Origin: Streptomyces sp. MRC013
Lineage (GTDB): Bacteria; Actinomycetota; Actinomycetes; Streptomycetales; Streptomycetaceae
Reading direction: 5' to 3'
Assembly: GCF_023614235.1 (NCBI RefSeq)
Contig: NZ_CP094264.1
Coordinates: forward strand, 558,001-622,000
Length of the DNA: 64,000 nucleotides
Under the pieces are notes generated by a model. It was not told the DNA's origin, did not search any database, and saw only the letters and a list, made by a program, of their open reading frames with translations. How positions within the stretch are numbered: position 1 is the first letter of the stretch; each line of letters starts with the position of its first letter. Positions 36,975-45,741 of this stretch are shown here, piece by piece. Position numbers and translations under genes: made by a program.

Positions 36975-38143
36975 GCTCCTGGTTCCTCGGTGGTGTTCCC
37001 GGGGCCGCGGGCGCCGCCGGCGCGGAGGGCCCGCGCGTACCTCTCGTACCGCTCGTAGCGCTCGACGCGGCGCCGGTTGGCGCGGCGGAAGCGGCGGGCG
37101 ACCAGCCGGGCGAGGTCGGCGGCCCCGACCATGCCCGCCTCGGGACCCAGCTCCGCCTTGACGATGCGGGCCTCGGGGCGGTAGCCGCGGCCGGTGAGGT
37201 GGCGGCGGAAGGCGTCCCTGGCAGGGTCGATGAGCAGGTCGTCGGCGGCGCTGACCCCGCCGCCGACGACGAAGCAGGACGGGTCGAGGGCGGCGGCGAG
37301 GGAGGCGAGGCCGATGCCGAGCCACTGGCCGACGTCCTGGAGCAGCTCGACGCACATGGCGTCGCCCTCGCGGGCCAGCTCGGTGACGAGGGGGCCGGTG
37401 ATGTCGGGGATGTCACCCCGGACGCGTTCGATGAGGGCGTGGGCGACCGGCGAGTCGGCGGCGGCGAGCTCGCGGGCCTCGCGGACCAGGGCGTTGCCGG
37501 AGCTGTACTGCTCCCAGCAGCCGCGGTTGCCGCACGGGCAGCGGTGGCCGCCGGGGACGACCCGCATGTGGCCGAACTCGCCGGCGACGCCGTACTCGCC
37601 GCGCTTGAGACGGCCGTCCTCCAGGACGCCGCCGCCGATTCCGGTGCCGAGGGTGATCATGACGAGGTGGTTCTCGCCGCGGCCGGCGCCGAAGCGCCAC
37701 TCGGCCCAGGCGGCGGCGTTGGCGTCGTTGTCGATCACCACGGGGACGGGGAGCCGGGCCTGGAGGGAGTCGCGCAGGGGTTCGTTGCGCCAAGCCAGGT
37801 GCGGGGCGAAGAGGATTCGGCTGCGGTCGGCGTCGACCCAGCCGGCGGCGCCGATGCCGACGGCGTGGACGTCGTGCCGGTCGGACAGGTCCAGGACGAG
37901 TTCGACGATGGTGTCCTCGACGACCCCGGGGCTCTTGGACTTGTCGGGCGTCTCGACGCGGATCTTCTCCAGGACGGAGCCGTCCGCGTCGACGACCCCC
38001 GCCAGCACCTTCGTGCCGCCGATGTCGATGCCGACCGTGGGGACCCGGGGAGCGGCCGGGTGGGAGCGCCGCCCGCGGCTGCCGACGGCGCGCGGGAGGG
38101 GGCCGCGTTCCGCGGCGCGACGGGTGTCGCGGTGCGTGCTCAC
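36971..38143 (-). CDS. ROK-family sugar kinase (glucokinase-like)
   Basis: A 390-residue ROK kinase without a DNA-binding domain. It has the ATP motif VGIDIGGTKVLAGVVD, the catalytic Asp in VVIDNDANAAAW, TLGTGIGGGVL, and the zinc site GHRCPCGNRGCWEQYSSG. The first 50 residues are basic and the C-terminus carries an unusual YERYERYA repeat. It probably phosphorylates glucose or a related sugar. The start is GTG 38143, preceded by GGGACGACAGGA. Confidence 0.9.
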   Translation of the reverse strand: MSTHRDTRRAAERGPLPRAVGSRGRRSHPAAPRVPTVGIDIGGTKVLAGVVDADGSVLEKIRVETPDKSKSPGVVEDTIVELVLDLSDRHDVHAVGIGAAGWVDADRSRILFAPHLAWRNEPLRDSLQARLPVPVVIDNDANAAAWAEWRFGAGRGENHLVMITLGTGIGGGVLEDGRLKRGEYGVAGEFGHMRVVPGGHRCPCGNRGCWEQYSSGNALVREARELAAADSPVAHALIERVRGDIPDITGPLVTELAREGDAMCVELLQDVGQWLGIGLASLAAALDPSCFVVGGGVSAADDLLIDPARDAFRRHLTGRGYRPEARIVKAELGPEAGMVGAADLARLVARRFRRANRRRVERYERYERYARALRAGGARGPGNTTEEPGA

Positions 38144-39190
38144 GGGTCCTGTCGTCCCTGCCTGTCGGTGGGCCGGGCGCGCTGCGGTCCGGCGGCGGGC
38201 GGCGCCCGCCACCGTCGATTCTGCCAGGAGCGGGCGCCCGGCCGGTTCACGTCGGGGCGGCGGTGTCCCCGGTGCGGCCGCCGGCCGCGACTCCGCGCCC
38301 GGACGGGACGAAGCGGCGGTCGACGGGACCGGCGCGGCGGGCGCGGGGCGAGTCTCGGGTGATGGGAGCACGCCGGGACCGGTGCCGAGGCCGGGTGCGG
38401 CCGGACGGCGCGGGGTGGCGGAGGCGGAGGCGGAGGCGGGGTGGCGGAGGGAGGCGGCCCGGGCAGCGCGGACGGAGGCGACGCTGCCAGGGCGGACGAG
38501 GGCGGCGCGGGACCGGGCGGACGGGAACCGTACCGTATTGACGGAGTGCCCTCGTTCTGCAGGTGCCGTATGCCTGTTTCCGGCGGGATGAACGGGGGTC
38601 ACTGAGGCGGTGAGTCCGGGAGCCGCGCGGGCCCATCCGTGGAAGAAACGGACCACGGCACAGGTCCGTGATCGGCGGCGAAAGTGAGAGTCACCTGTGG
38701 GGCGACGTCAGTGGGCCCCGGGTCGTGTCCCGGAGCGTCTGCGGTGATGAAGGCGTGCGGGGAGATGGCTTGACCGCCCCGGGCCTTGCTGACCCGTGTC
38801 CCCGGCATGCGCGAAGTGGAAGGGCCCGGTCCGCGTGTCAGGACGGGTTTCCGGGTTCGGTTCGTACGGGGCACTCCGATCAGAAGGTCCGCGGCTCCTC
38901 TCACCATGCTGCTCAACGGCGCCGAGCACTCCGTTGACCCGGTTGCACGAGCGGGGGACTGGGTCGAGCCGATCAGGGGAGGGGCCCGTGGAGTCCAGCG
39001 TGTTCCGGATCGTTCAGGGCCGGGACGCTGCTTGTGGCAAGTACGGGCTCTGCGCGGTTCGTATCCCGGTTCCGGGCGGAGAGCCACGGCCAGCAAGGTG
39101 ATCGATGGGTGACTGGGAGAGTCAGTGGCGTGAGGATTCCCTGCGCCGCCCGGACCGATCCGGCGGACCGGGGGCGTAGAGAGGTAGAGG
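38144..39190. other. Long non-coding stretch at the start of the decayed zone
   Basis: About 1 kb with no convincing gene. GC content is more even than in the flanking genes and short open frames run in all six phases. A short phrase, GCGTGTCAGGACGGGTT near 38839, recurs near 40632 in the decayed zone, hinting at shared mobile-element debris. No tRNA that could serve as an integration site was found. Confidence 0.45.
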
Positions 39191-39194
39191 GATT

Positions 39195-39815
39195 TCGATC
39201 ACGCGTACCACGAGTAGAACGAGAGTGCTGACGGCGGCCTGCGCCATGGCTGCCGCCGTCGCGGTCCTGACCACTTTCGCGAACGCGGCGGCAGTCTGAC
39301 CCGGTCGCGACGCGATCGGTCCCGGTACCGGCTTACAGGTGTACTCCAACGATGAGCACGTTCGCGTCTTCGGGGCGGAACGCGCCCTCGCCGAAGGGGT
39401 GCCGCTGCCCGGGCAGACCCAGGAGGACGGCGGTCGCGTCTCCCTCGCCGGACCCGTCCCTACCGTGGCGTCGCGTCAACTACTCCTCCCTCGGCCGGGG
39501 CCGCAACGGCACCCCCGCCCGAGAGGGCACCAACGACTTCGGCGCCCGGCACGCCGCCAACAAGCACAACATGCGCAGCAGGAAGGCCTCACCGCCCCCT
39601 ACAGCGGCCGTGCCGGCCGGGGAAGCGGAAACCCTTGGGAGTACGACGGAGTCATCACCGGCGGAGGAAGCGTCCGCGCGACCATCACCAGCGTTGCCGA
39701 ACGCGGTGAGCGCGGGCCGGGAGGCGTCCGGACACCCGGTGGACGCCCCATCGGGACCATCACCGTCTTCTGCCGCGGGCAGACGCTGTGCCCTGGCCGG
39801 GTGAACCGGATCTGA
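39195..39815 (+). pseudogene. Decayed secreted-protein gene
   Basis: One frame reads a typical signal peptide (TRTTSRTRVLTAACAMAAA, VAVLTTFANAAAV), then an in-frame TGA at 39297. It continues in the same frame with VYSNDEHVRVFGAERALAEG. A second frame carries SSLGRGRNGTPAREGTNDFG, and the original frame resumes with GGGSVRATITSVAERG and PIGTITVFCRGQTLCPGRVN before stopping at 39815. A nonsense codon plus frame changes mark a pseudogene of a small secreted protein of unknown role. Confidence 0.5.
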
Positions 39816-39859
39816 CCGGACGCAGTGCCGGCGGACACTGGAGGAGGGAGCCTTGCGTC

Positions 39860-40564
39860 ATGGAAAATCTCTCCTCCCGCGTTCTGCTGGCGCTGCGCCG
39901 GTTCATCGGGGTCCCGCTGTCGGGAACGGCTTGGTACGTCTACGGCGCACATCCCCTCGGGGACCCTGTCTTCAGGGTCCGGCTGAACGGCCCCGGCCAT
40001 CCGGCCGAGCCCGTCGGCTCCCTCCTGGTCGACCTTCCGTTACCGGCGAGTACCGCGGAGGATCGCGGCTGGTGGTGGTACGTCGGAGCCCTGCGCCGTA
40101 TCACCCGCCTCCTCTCCGGAACCGAAAGTCCGCTCGCGTACGGCGATGACGGCGTGGCGGTGGTGGACGCCGCCGCCGTCCTGGGGAAGGAGGGTTTCCC
40201 GGACGAGCCGGAGGTCACGCTGGAGGACGGAGCGGACTACGTCGTCGGCGATCTGTGCGGCGACGCGCTGTGGCACGGGACCCCCGCGTCCGCCGCGCCA
40301 GGCCTGTACCGCATGGTGGGCTTCGACCTGCGTACCTCCGACACTCTGCGCGTCTACCTGTCCCACCAGAACCGGGTGATCGGTGTCGACCTCGCCGTAC
40401 GGGATGGGGGGACCGGACGGCCGCGCATCGTGGGCTGGTGGGCCTCCGCCAAACTCACGGCCCTTCTCCGCCCCGATGATCCCGCTTCCCCCGCCGTCCA
40501 CAAGGTCCCCGGCACCGGGGACCCCGTCCGCGAGGCGGTCTACGACCTCACTCGCTGGGCCTGA
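39860..40564 (+). CDS. Hypothetical protein
   Basis: A 234-residue soluble protein starting at ATG 39860 behind GGAGGGAG. It is Trp-rich in the middle (GWWWYVGALRRI) with alternating acidic and hydrophobic strands and ends REAVYDLTRWA. Composition and codon use look real. I do not recognise the family. Its place next to a decayed secreted-protein gene could suit an orphan immunity-type protein, but this is a guess. Confidence 0.6.
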   Translation: MENLSSRVLLALRRFIGVPLSGTAWYVYGAHPLGDPVFRVRLNGPGHPAEPVGSLLVDLPLPASTAEDRGWWWYVGALRRITRLLSGTESPLAYGDDGVAVVDAAAVLGKEGFPDEPEVTLEDGADYVVGDLCGDALWHGTPASAAPGLYRMVGFDLRTSDTLRVYLSHQNRVIGVDLAVRDGGTGRPRIVGWWASAKLTALLRPDDPASPAVHKVPGTGDPVREAVYDLTRWA

Positions 40565-40635
40565 CCCGCCCCATCGCCCCGGTGACTTGGTCACCTGTCA
40601 CTGCCGACCTCCGTGGCTGCAGTCCGGACCGCGTG

Positions 40636-40820
40636 TCAGGACGGGTTCACGCGTTCGACCTCGGTGGCCCGGTAGCGGTAGGACTCTGCGCCGGTCCGGA
40701 AGAAGGTGACGCGGTCGGCGACGGCCGCGCGGAGCCTGGGATCGGCGGGGGATCTCGTCCCGCTCGGCGAACGGCGGGTTCGTGGCGGCCACGGTGGCCC
40801 TCGGTGGCCCAGGACGGGGA
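40636..40820 (-). pseudogene. Possible IstB-like (IS21) C-terminal remnant
   Basis: The leftward frame ends RAAVADRVTFFRTGAESYRYR, which resembles the end of IstB helper ATPases (DR-T-x...TGTDSYRL). Nothing else of IS21 is recognisable. Weak evidence. Confidence 0.25.
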
Positions 40821-41603
40821 TCAGGTTTGCCTGCGACAGGCGATGTGGTCGAACCGGCCCCGCTTCGCGTATGCGGTCCACCGTGTGGCGTTGCTGGTGC
40901 TCGTGCCGGTGAGGTCGGCGAGGACGGATGCCTGCGGGTCGGAGGCCAGGGCGGGACGGGCGCTGTTGCGGCCGGCGAGGCCTTCGGAGCCGTGGCGCCG
41001 GAGCAGCGGGCCAAGGTGTCCGGACCGGGCGGGTCGTGCGGGTTCCCGACCGGGGAAGAGCCGTGGCGTTGTGCTGGCTGTCTGGTTGACGGTCCAGCGC
41101 TCCGCGCTTACTTCCCGCTGCCCAAGCAACAGCTGACCACCTCTGGGCGGCAGGCGCGGGCTGTGTCCGTCGGCGCTGGGTTCCACGGCGCCGCCGCTGA
41201 CGATCACGTCGTGGACGGTGGGTCCGAGAAACCGCGTGCAGGGAAATCCGAGGAGCAGTACCAGGACCCCGGCGGTGCGGACGATGCCGGGGAGGGCCTC
41301 TGCCGGGAGGCGGCAGCGCAGTTGTTGAACCCGCTCTTCCTCCTCGGTGAACGCCTTGGGTAGGCGACGCGTGGGGACGGCACGTCCGGATCTGAGGCGG
41401 GGCCGCGGCGTCCGGCCCAGGTGATGAAGGGTCCGACGTCCCTCCCTGCGACGCTGTCTTCGTCGAACCACCGGTCGAGGTCGGGCTGAGTGAGCGGATC
41501 GAGGCCGGTTCCCCGGTCATCGAGCCACGTCAGCGGTTCGGGCACTCACCTCAGCGTTGACCTCGTTCTGTTCTGCGTGGAGATCCGAGTGGATCTGCGG
41601 CGG
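40821..41603 (-). pseudogene. C-terminal half of a tyrosine-recombinase-like gene, frameshifted
   Basis: Reading leftward from the IS701 edge the pieces line up, across two or three frames, with the integrase-like proteins common in Streptomyces. They are SDLHAEQNEVNAEV, then LTWLDDRGTGLDPLTQPDL with DRWF, then LPGIVRTAGVLVLLLGFPCTR, then PLLRRHGSEGLAGRNSARPA and PQASVLADLTGTSTSNATRW. The catalytic end is degraded. The matching N-terminal half lies at 60805-61122 on the same strand, so the gene was split by the island. Confidence 0.6.
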
Positions 41604-42660
41604 TTGGCATCCAGTGCGGTTTCGTGATCTGTCTGGCCAGTTGGCCAGTTGACCGTGGTCGGTAGCGGCCGCGGCGGGCTGTCGCTTGGTGTTGTCGCCA
41701 CCGGGTGGGCCAGTGCAGGAGCCTGGCCGCTGTCACGGCTTGTGGGAGGAGGGTGACGGCGGGCAGGTGGCGGATCTCGGGGACGGTCAACGTGATCGGG
41801 TCGCTGTCGCGAGTGGGGTGGTGGGGATCGATGGGCCGGTCGAGGGCCGCGTCGACTGCGAGGGCGGTCGGGAGGGCCGGGGCGAGCGTGGCGAGGGTGA
41901 CGTGGCGGTGCCAGGAGGTCCAGTTGCGGACCTGGTGGGATCGAGTCCGACCTGGCCCTTGGGCGGCCCGGAGGCACTCCTCAACGCTCCAGCGGACGTC
42001 GGCGACCCGGACGAGCCCCGCCAGGGCGACCGCGGCAGGCGGCCAGCACAGGTGGAAGGCCAGTTCACCAGTGGTGTGGTTGCGGCGGATCAGCAGGTGG
42101 CGGTGGCTGCCGGTGCCGATGGGGATCCAGGCCCAGTCGCAGTAGCACGGGCCTTTCGCCCCGGCTCCGGCACTCTGCCGCTGCCAGGCGCTGGTGGGCA
42201 GGCGTTCGGCGACGGTGTCCGCCCGGACGAGGGCGCGGACGTGGTTGATCCGCACCCGGGCACAGTAGGCGACGGCCAGCACGTAACCGGTGCCGCGTGC
42301 CTCCAGGGCGGCACGGAGCCGCGGGTCCTGTCCGCGGGCTTCGCCGCCGGGCACCCACGGTGCCGCTACCCCGGCCTCCAGCGCGGCGGCGATCATCTCC
42401 CGGGCCAGGCGGGGTTCGGTCTGGAACTGCACCCCCTCGGGTGTCCCGGCGGCGTGGCGGCGCCCTGGATCAGAGCACCGGGGTTGTTCGGGCAGGTGGA
42501 GCCGGCGGTCGGTCAAGACCCGTCCCCGGCCGGTGACGTAGGCGGGTCGACCCCACCGAACCGGCCCGCCATCCGGGCCACGACCTGGTCGAACATCTCC
42601 CGCCAGCGGGCAGGGTCCCCGCTGCGGCCACCGCACGATCGTCATGAGTCCACGCAACCC
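41604..42660 (-). mobile_element. Defective IS701-family element with internally deleted transposase
   Basis: The transposase body is intact from VTGRGRVLTDRRLHLPEQP through REMIAAALEAGVAAPWVPGG, GYVLAVAYCARVR, WAWIPIGTGSHRHLLIRRN and VADVRWSVEECLRA to RRGRYRP at the C-terminus. The N-terminus survives in another frame (WREMFDQVVARMAGRFGGVD, near 42545-42610), but about 100-150 residues between them, including the first catalytic Asp, are gone. Its 3' terminal 85-100 bases recur at the far side of the phosphonate cluster (60655-60745). It cannot transpose on its own. Confidence 0.75.
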
Positions 42661-42818
42661 TGGACGATCACGCGGTGGCCGTCCCAGTTCTCACGCGGGT
42701 CCGGCCCAAGATCGCGAAGCCGCGCTGGAGCATCAGACGCCTGGTCACAGCGTTGGACCTAGCGGCGGGCCGCTGGACCGTGTCTCTCCGATCAGTTAGC
42801 TCGTTGCTCTGGTCATGC

Positions 42819-43365
42819 TCAGCAGGAGGCATCCGACTGACGGCGAGTGGGCCGTGCTGGGGCCACTGTTGCCGGTGAGTGACGACCGGTGCGGCCGGTG
42901 GCGGGACCACCGCCAGGTGATCGACGGGATCACTCATCGGCTCAGCGCCGGCGCGAGCCACCTGAACGCTTCGACCCCTGGAAGGGGGTCCATAAGCGGC
43001 ACGCGCCGTGGTCGGCGGACGGCGCCTGGGAGGTGCGCCAGCACGTCCAAGCCCAGGTCGATGCGGAGGGCGGCGTCGACTGGGAGGTGAATGTCGACTC
43101 GGCCTCGGTGCGGGCCCACCAGCGTGCCGCCGGAGCACCCAAGAGCCCACCGTCCGCCCCGCTGGCTCTTCGAAAGAGGCACCACGGAGATCAGTTCGCC
43201 TTCGCGCGCGCATCGCTCTGCGGCTCCTGCTGGAGGAGGCGGTGCTGCAGGCGGGGGCCTCGGCCGCTCCCGGGGCGGACCGACCACGAGGATCCATGTT
43301 GCTGCGGAGGGTCGCTGCCGCCCGTCGTCCCTGCTGATCGCGCCCGGGCAGCGGGTGGACTGAGG
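42819..43365 (+). mobile_element. IS5-family transposase pseudogene
   Basis: The rightward frames give, in order, the usual IS5-type protein of Streptomyces: HPTDGEWAVLGPLLPVSDDR and CGRWRDHRQVIDGITHRL, then (other frame) FDPWKGVHKRHAPWSADGAW, VDWEVNVDSASVRAHQRAAG, then (third frame) GLGRSRGGPTTRIHVAAEGR, CRPSSLLIAPGQRVD. Several frameshifts occur and the C-terminal third is missing. Confidence 0.7.
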
Positions 43366-43990
43366 TTGGGCATGACATGTCCTGAAGTCGATTGCGGGCC
43401 GGCGGCGATCGGACTTAAGGTCGACACCGTCCATTGACCCCTCCTCCCAAATGCGTGAACTCGGCCGGTGTAACGGTCAATTGACAGCTCACAGGTATCA
43501 ACATACCGTTCTCGTAACACATTCTCGGTACGTGATCGGTAAGACGTCGTTGCTCGGATACCAGTTGCCTTTCGTGTGTTCGGCGCCCCACACCATGCCG
43601 GATCGACGTCAGCCTCTGGTTGTCAGGAAAAGATTTCCATGCCCGGAGTGTTAGCTCAATGCATGATTCGTTCGCGGGTCGACGGGGGAAGCGTCGAACC
43701 TACACCTCGTGGCGGGAGACCTCGTTCGCCGGCGATGGTCTCTCTATTCCCTGAGCACGGACGGTCGCGGCGTCCGATGGCGTCTTGCGCAGAACGGGCG
43801 AGGCGCTCCGCCGGTCTGCGATCCCACGGCTCGGGCGGACTTTCCGACTGCGCCCGGTATCGGTACCGGGCCGCCGTTCACCTCGGGTACCCAGCGGGTA
43901 TTCCGGTCCGTCACCGTGTGCGGTGAACGGTCCGCCTCACACCCCCGAATCCCCGTTATGTTTTTCGCGGTCCTGCAAGAGGGCCGCTGG
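43366..43990. other. Spacer without recognisable gene
   Basis: Lower GC than the chromosome average with no supported reading frame. A tRNA-like phrase (GTTAGCTCAATGCA near 43650) is present but no cloverleaf can be built. It may be the flank into which IS110 inserted. Confidence 0.4.
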
Positions 43991-44105
43991 CCTCCGGGCC
44001 CGGCATGACTGTGTCCCCCTGTCGAACGAATGACCTGGGGGGTGGTGTCACCGGGTCCGGGAGGTGTTCGTCGGAGACGCTGATCAGAGGTCCGGCCACC
44101 GTCCG

Positions 44106-44124
44106 GTCCGGCGCAACGCCGGAC
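44106..44124 (+). ncRNA. Hairpin within a candidate bridge-RNA region of IS110
   Basis: GTCCGGCG-CAA-CGCCGGAC forms a perfect 8-bp stem 91 bases upstream of the transposase ATG. IS110-family elements with an N-terminal RuvC-like domain are known to express a bridge RNA from the 5' non-coding end. The whole of about 44000-44214 is therefore a candidate; only this stem is obvious by eye. Confidence 0.35.
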
Positions 44125-44214
44125 AGTTCACGGGCGGCAGGTCTGCATAACGTGGATGCGCGAGCACGACACCCGAGCCGAGGCCGGCACCGCCAACACC
44201 TGCGAGAGGGCACG

Positions 44215-45432
44215 ATGTTCGAGATCGAAGGCGTGGGCGTGTTCCTGGGCCTGGACGTCGGCAAGACCGCCCACCACGGGCACGGACTCACCCCGGCCGG
44301 GAAGAAGGTCTTCGACAAGCCCCTGCCCAACAGCGAACCGAAGCTACGGGCCGTGTTCGACAAACTCACCGCGAAGTTCGGCACCGTCCTGGTGATCGTT
44401 GACCAGCCCGCTTCCATCGGAGCCCTGCCCCTGACCGTCGCCCGCGACGCGGGCTGCCAAGTCGCCTACCTGCCCGGACTCGCGATGCGCCGGATCGCCG
44501 ACCTCTACCCGGGCGAGGCGAAGACCGACGCCAAGGACGCCGCGGTGATCGCGGACGCGGCCCGCACCATGCCGCACACCCTGCGCTCGCTGGAGCTGAC
44601 CGACGAGATCACCGCCGAACTCACCGTGCTCGTAGGCTTCGACCAGGACCTCGCGGCCGAGGCCACCCGCACCTCCAACCGCATACGCGGCCTGCTCACC
44701 CAGTTCCACCCATCGCTGGAGCGGGTCCTGGGCCCCCGCCTCGACCACCAGGCCGTCACCTGGCTCCTGGAGCGCTACGGCTCCCCGTCCGCCCTGCGCA
44801 AAGCCGGCCGCCGCAGACTCGTCGAGCTGATCCGCCCGAAAGCCCCCCGCATGGCCACCCGGCTGATCGACGACGTCTTCGACGCACTCGACGAACAGAC
44901 CGTCGTCGTCCCCGGCACCGGCACCCTCGACATCGTCATCCCCTCCCTGGCCGCCTCGCTCGCCGCCGTCCACACCCAGCGCCGGACCATGGAAGCCCAG
45001 ATCAACACCCTGCTGGAGGCTCACCCTCTTTCCCCGGTCCTGACGTCGATGCCCGGCGTCGGCGTCAGGACCGCCGCCGTCCTGCTGGTCACCGTCGGCG
45101 ACGGCACCAGCTTCCCCACCGCCGCCCACCTCGCCTCCTACGCCGGCCTCGCCCCCACCACGAAGCAGTCGGGCACCTCCATCCACGGTGAACACGCACC
45201 CCGAGGCGGAAACCGGCAGCTCAAACGGGCGATGTTCCTGTCCGCCTTCGCCTGCATGAACGCCGACCCCGCCTCCCGCACCTACTACGACCGCCAGCGA
45301 GCACGCGGCAAAACCCACACCCAGGCCCTCCTCCGCCTCGCCCGGCAACGCATCAGCGTCCTGTTCGCCATGCTCCGCGACGGCACCTTCTACGAACCCC
45401 GGACACCAAAGGCCGTCGAACTCGCCGCATAA
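44215..45432 (+). CDS. IS110-family DEDD transposase
   Basis: A 405-residue recombinase. The N-terminal RuvC-like domain starts VGVFLGLDVGKTAHHG (Asp14) and holds the conserved KTDAKDAAVIAD. A coiled region follows, then the C-terminal Transposase_20 domain with LTSMPGVGVRTAAVLLVTVG, SYAGLAPTTKQSGTS and GGNRQLKRAMFLSAF containing the reactive-Ser region. All parts are intact. ATG 44215 follows GAGAGGG. The enzyme would move the element through a circular intermediate guided by a bridge RNA. Confidence 0.9.
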   Translation: MFEIEGVGVFLGLDVGKTAHHGHGLTPAGKKVFDKPLPNSEPKLRAVFDKLTAKFGTVLVIVDQPASIGALPLTVARDAGCQVAYLPGLAMRRIADLYPGEAKTDAKDAAVIADAARTMPHTLRSLELTDEITAELTVLVGFDQDLAAEATRTSNRIRGLLTQFHPSLERVLGPRLDHQAVTWLLERYGSPSALRKAGRRRLVELIRPKAPRMATRLIDDVFDALDEQTVVVPGTGTLDIVIPSLAASLAAVHTQRRTMEAQINTLLEAHPLSPVLTSMPGVGVRTAAVLLVTVGDGTSFPTAAHLASYAGLAPTTKQSGTSIHGEHAPRGGNRQLKRAMFLSAFACMNADPASRTYYDRQRARGKTHTQALLRLARQRISVLFAMLRDGTFYEPRTPKAVELAA

Positions 45433-45572
45433 CCCCAGCAACACCGAACCACCCCAAACCGAACCCAGGCGCCTTGACGAAAGACATAGAGGCACCCCCC
45501 GGAACCCGGGCCTTTCACCATTCCTCCCGGCCGCTCGGCCCGGTTCGGTCTCCTCTTCCGTTGCCCTTGTCT

Positions 45573-45621
45573 CGTCACCCTGCACCGATGTGACGGAACA
45601 CCCTGCACCCGGAGCAGGTGT
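45573..45621 (+). promoter_or_regulatory. Two inverted repeats in the leader of the aspartate kinase gene
   Basis: CGTCAC-N11-GTGACG (45573-45595) is perfect; ACACCCTGC...GCAGGTGT (45598-45621) is near perfect. They lie between the IS110 right end and the cluster's first gene, 120-170 bases before its start. They could be an operator or RNA structure controlling the cluster. A short frame at 45636 (MPQEALRGVLRVTPE) follows them. Confidence 0.4.
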
Positions 45622-45741
45622 GCGTTGTTGTCCGCATGCCCCAGGAAGCCCTCCGCGGTGTTCTCCGTGTGACTCCCGAGTGAAATTCTGCTGCCCCTGC
45701 CTTCGTGCGTTCGGTCCGGCGACAGATGGACGAACGACAAG

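Larger units (their letters stand above)
44000..45505 (+). mobile_element. IS110-family insertion sequence, apparently intact
   Basis: The element is set by the complete transposase gene plus about 215 bases of structured 5' non-coding DNA. About 70 bases of 3' DNA end with the phrase CCTTGACGAAAGACATAGAGG (45472-45492), which resembles right ends of other Streptomyces IS110 elements. IS110 elements have no long terminal repeats, so the ends are approximate. It lies directly upstream of the phosphonate cluster. Confidence 0.7.

Noticed and set aside
38980..39090. tRNA-like GGTTCGTATCCCGG phrase
   Set aside because: The T-arm bases do not pair and no other arms can be folded.
43640..43720. 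A tRNA gene as integration site
   Set aside because: Only a D-arm-like phrase (GTTAGCTCAATGCA) is present; no acceptor stem, anticodon arm or T-arm could be paired.
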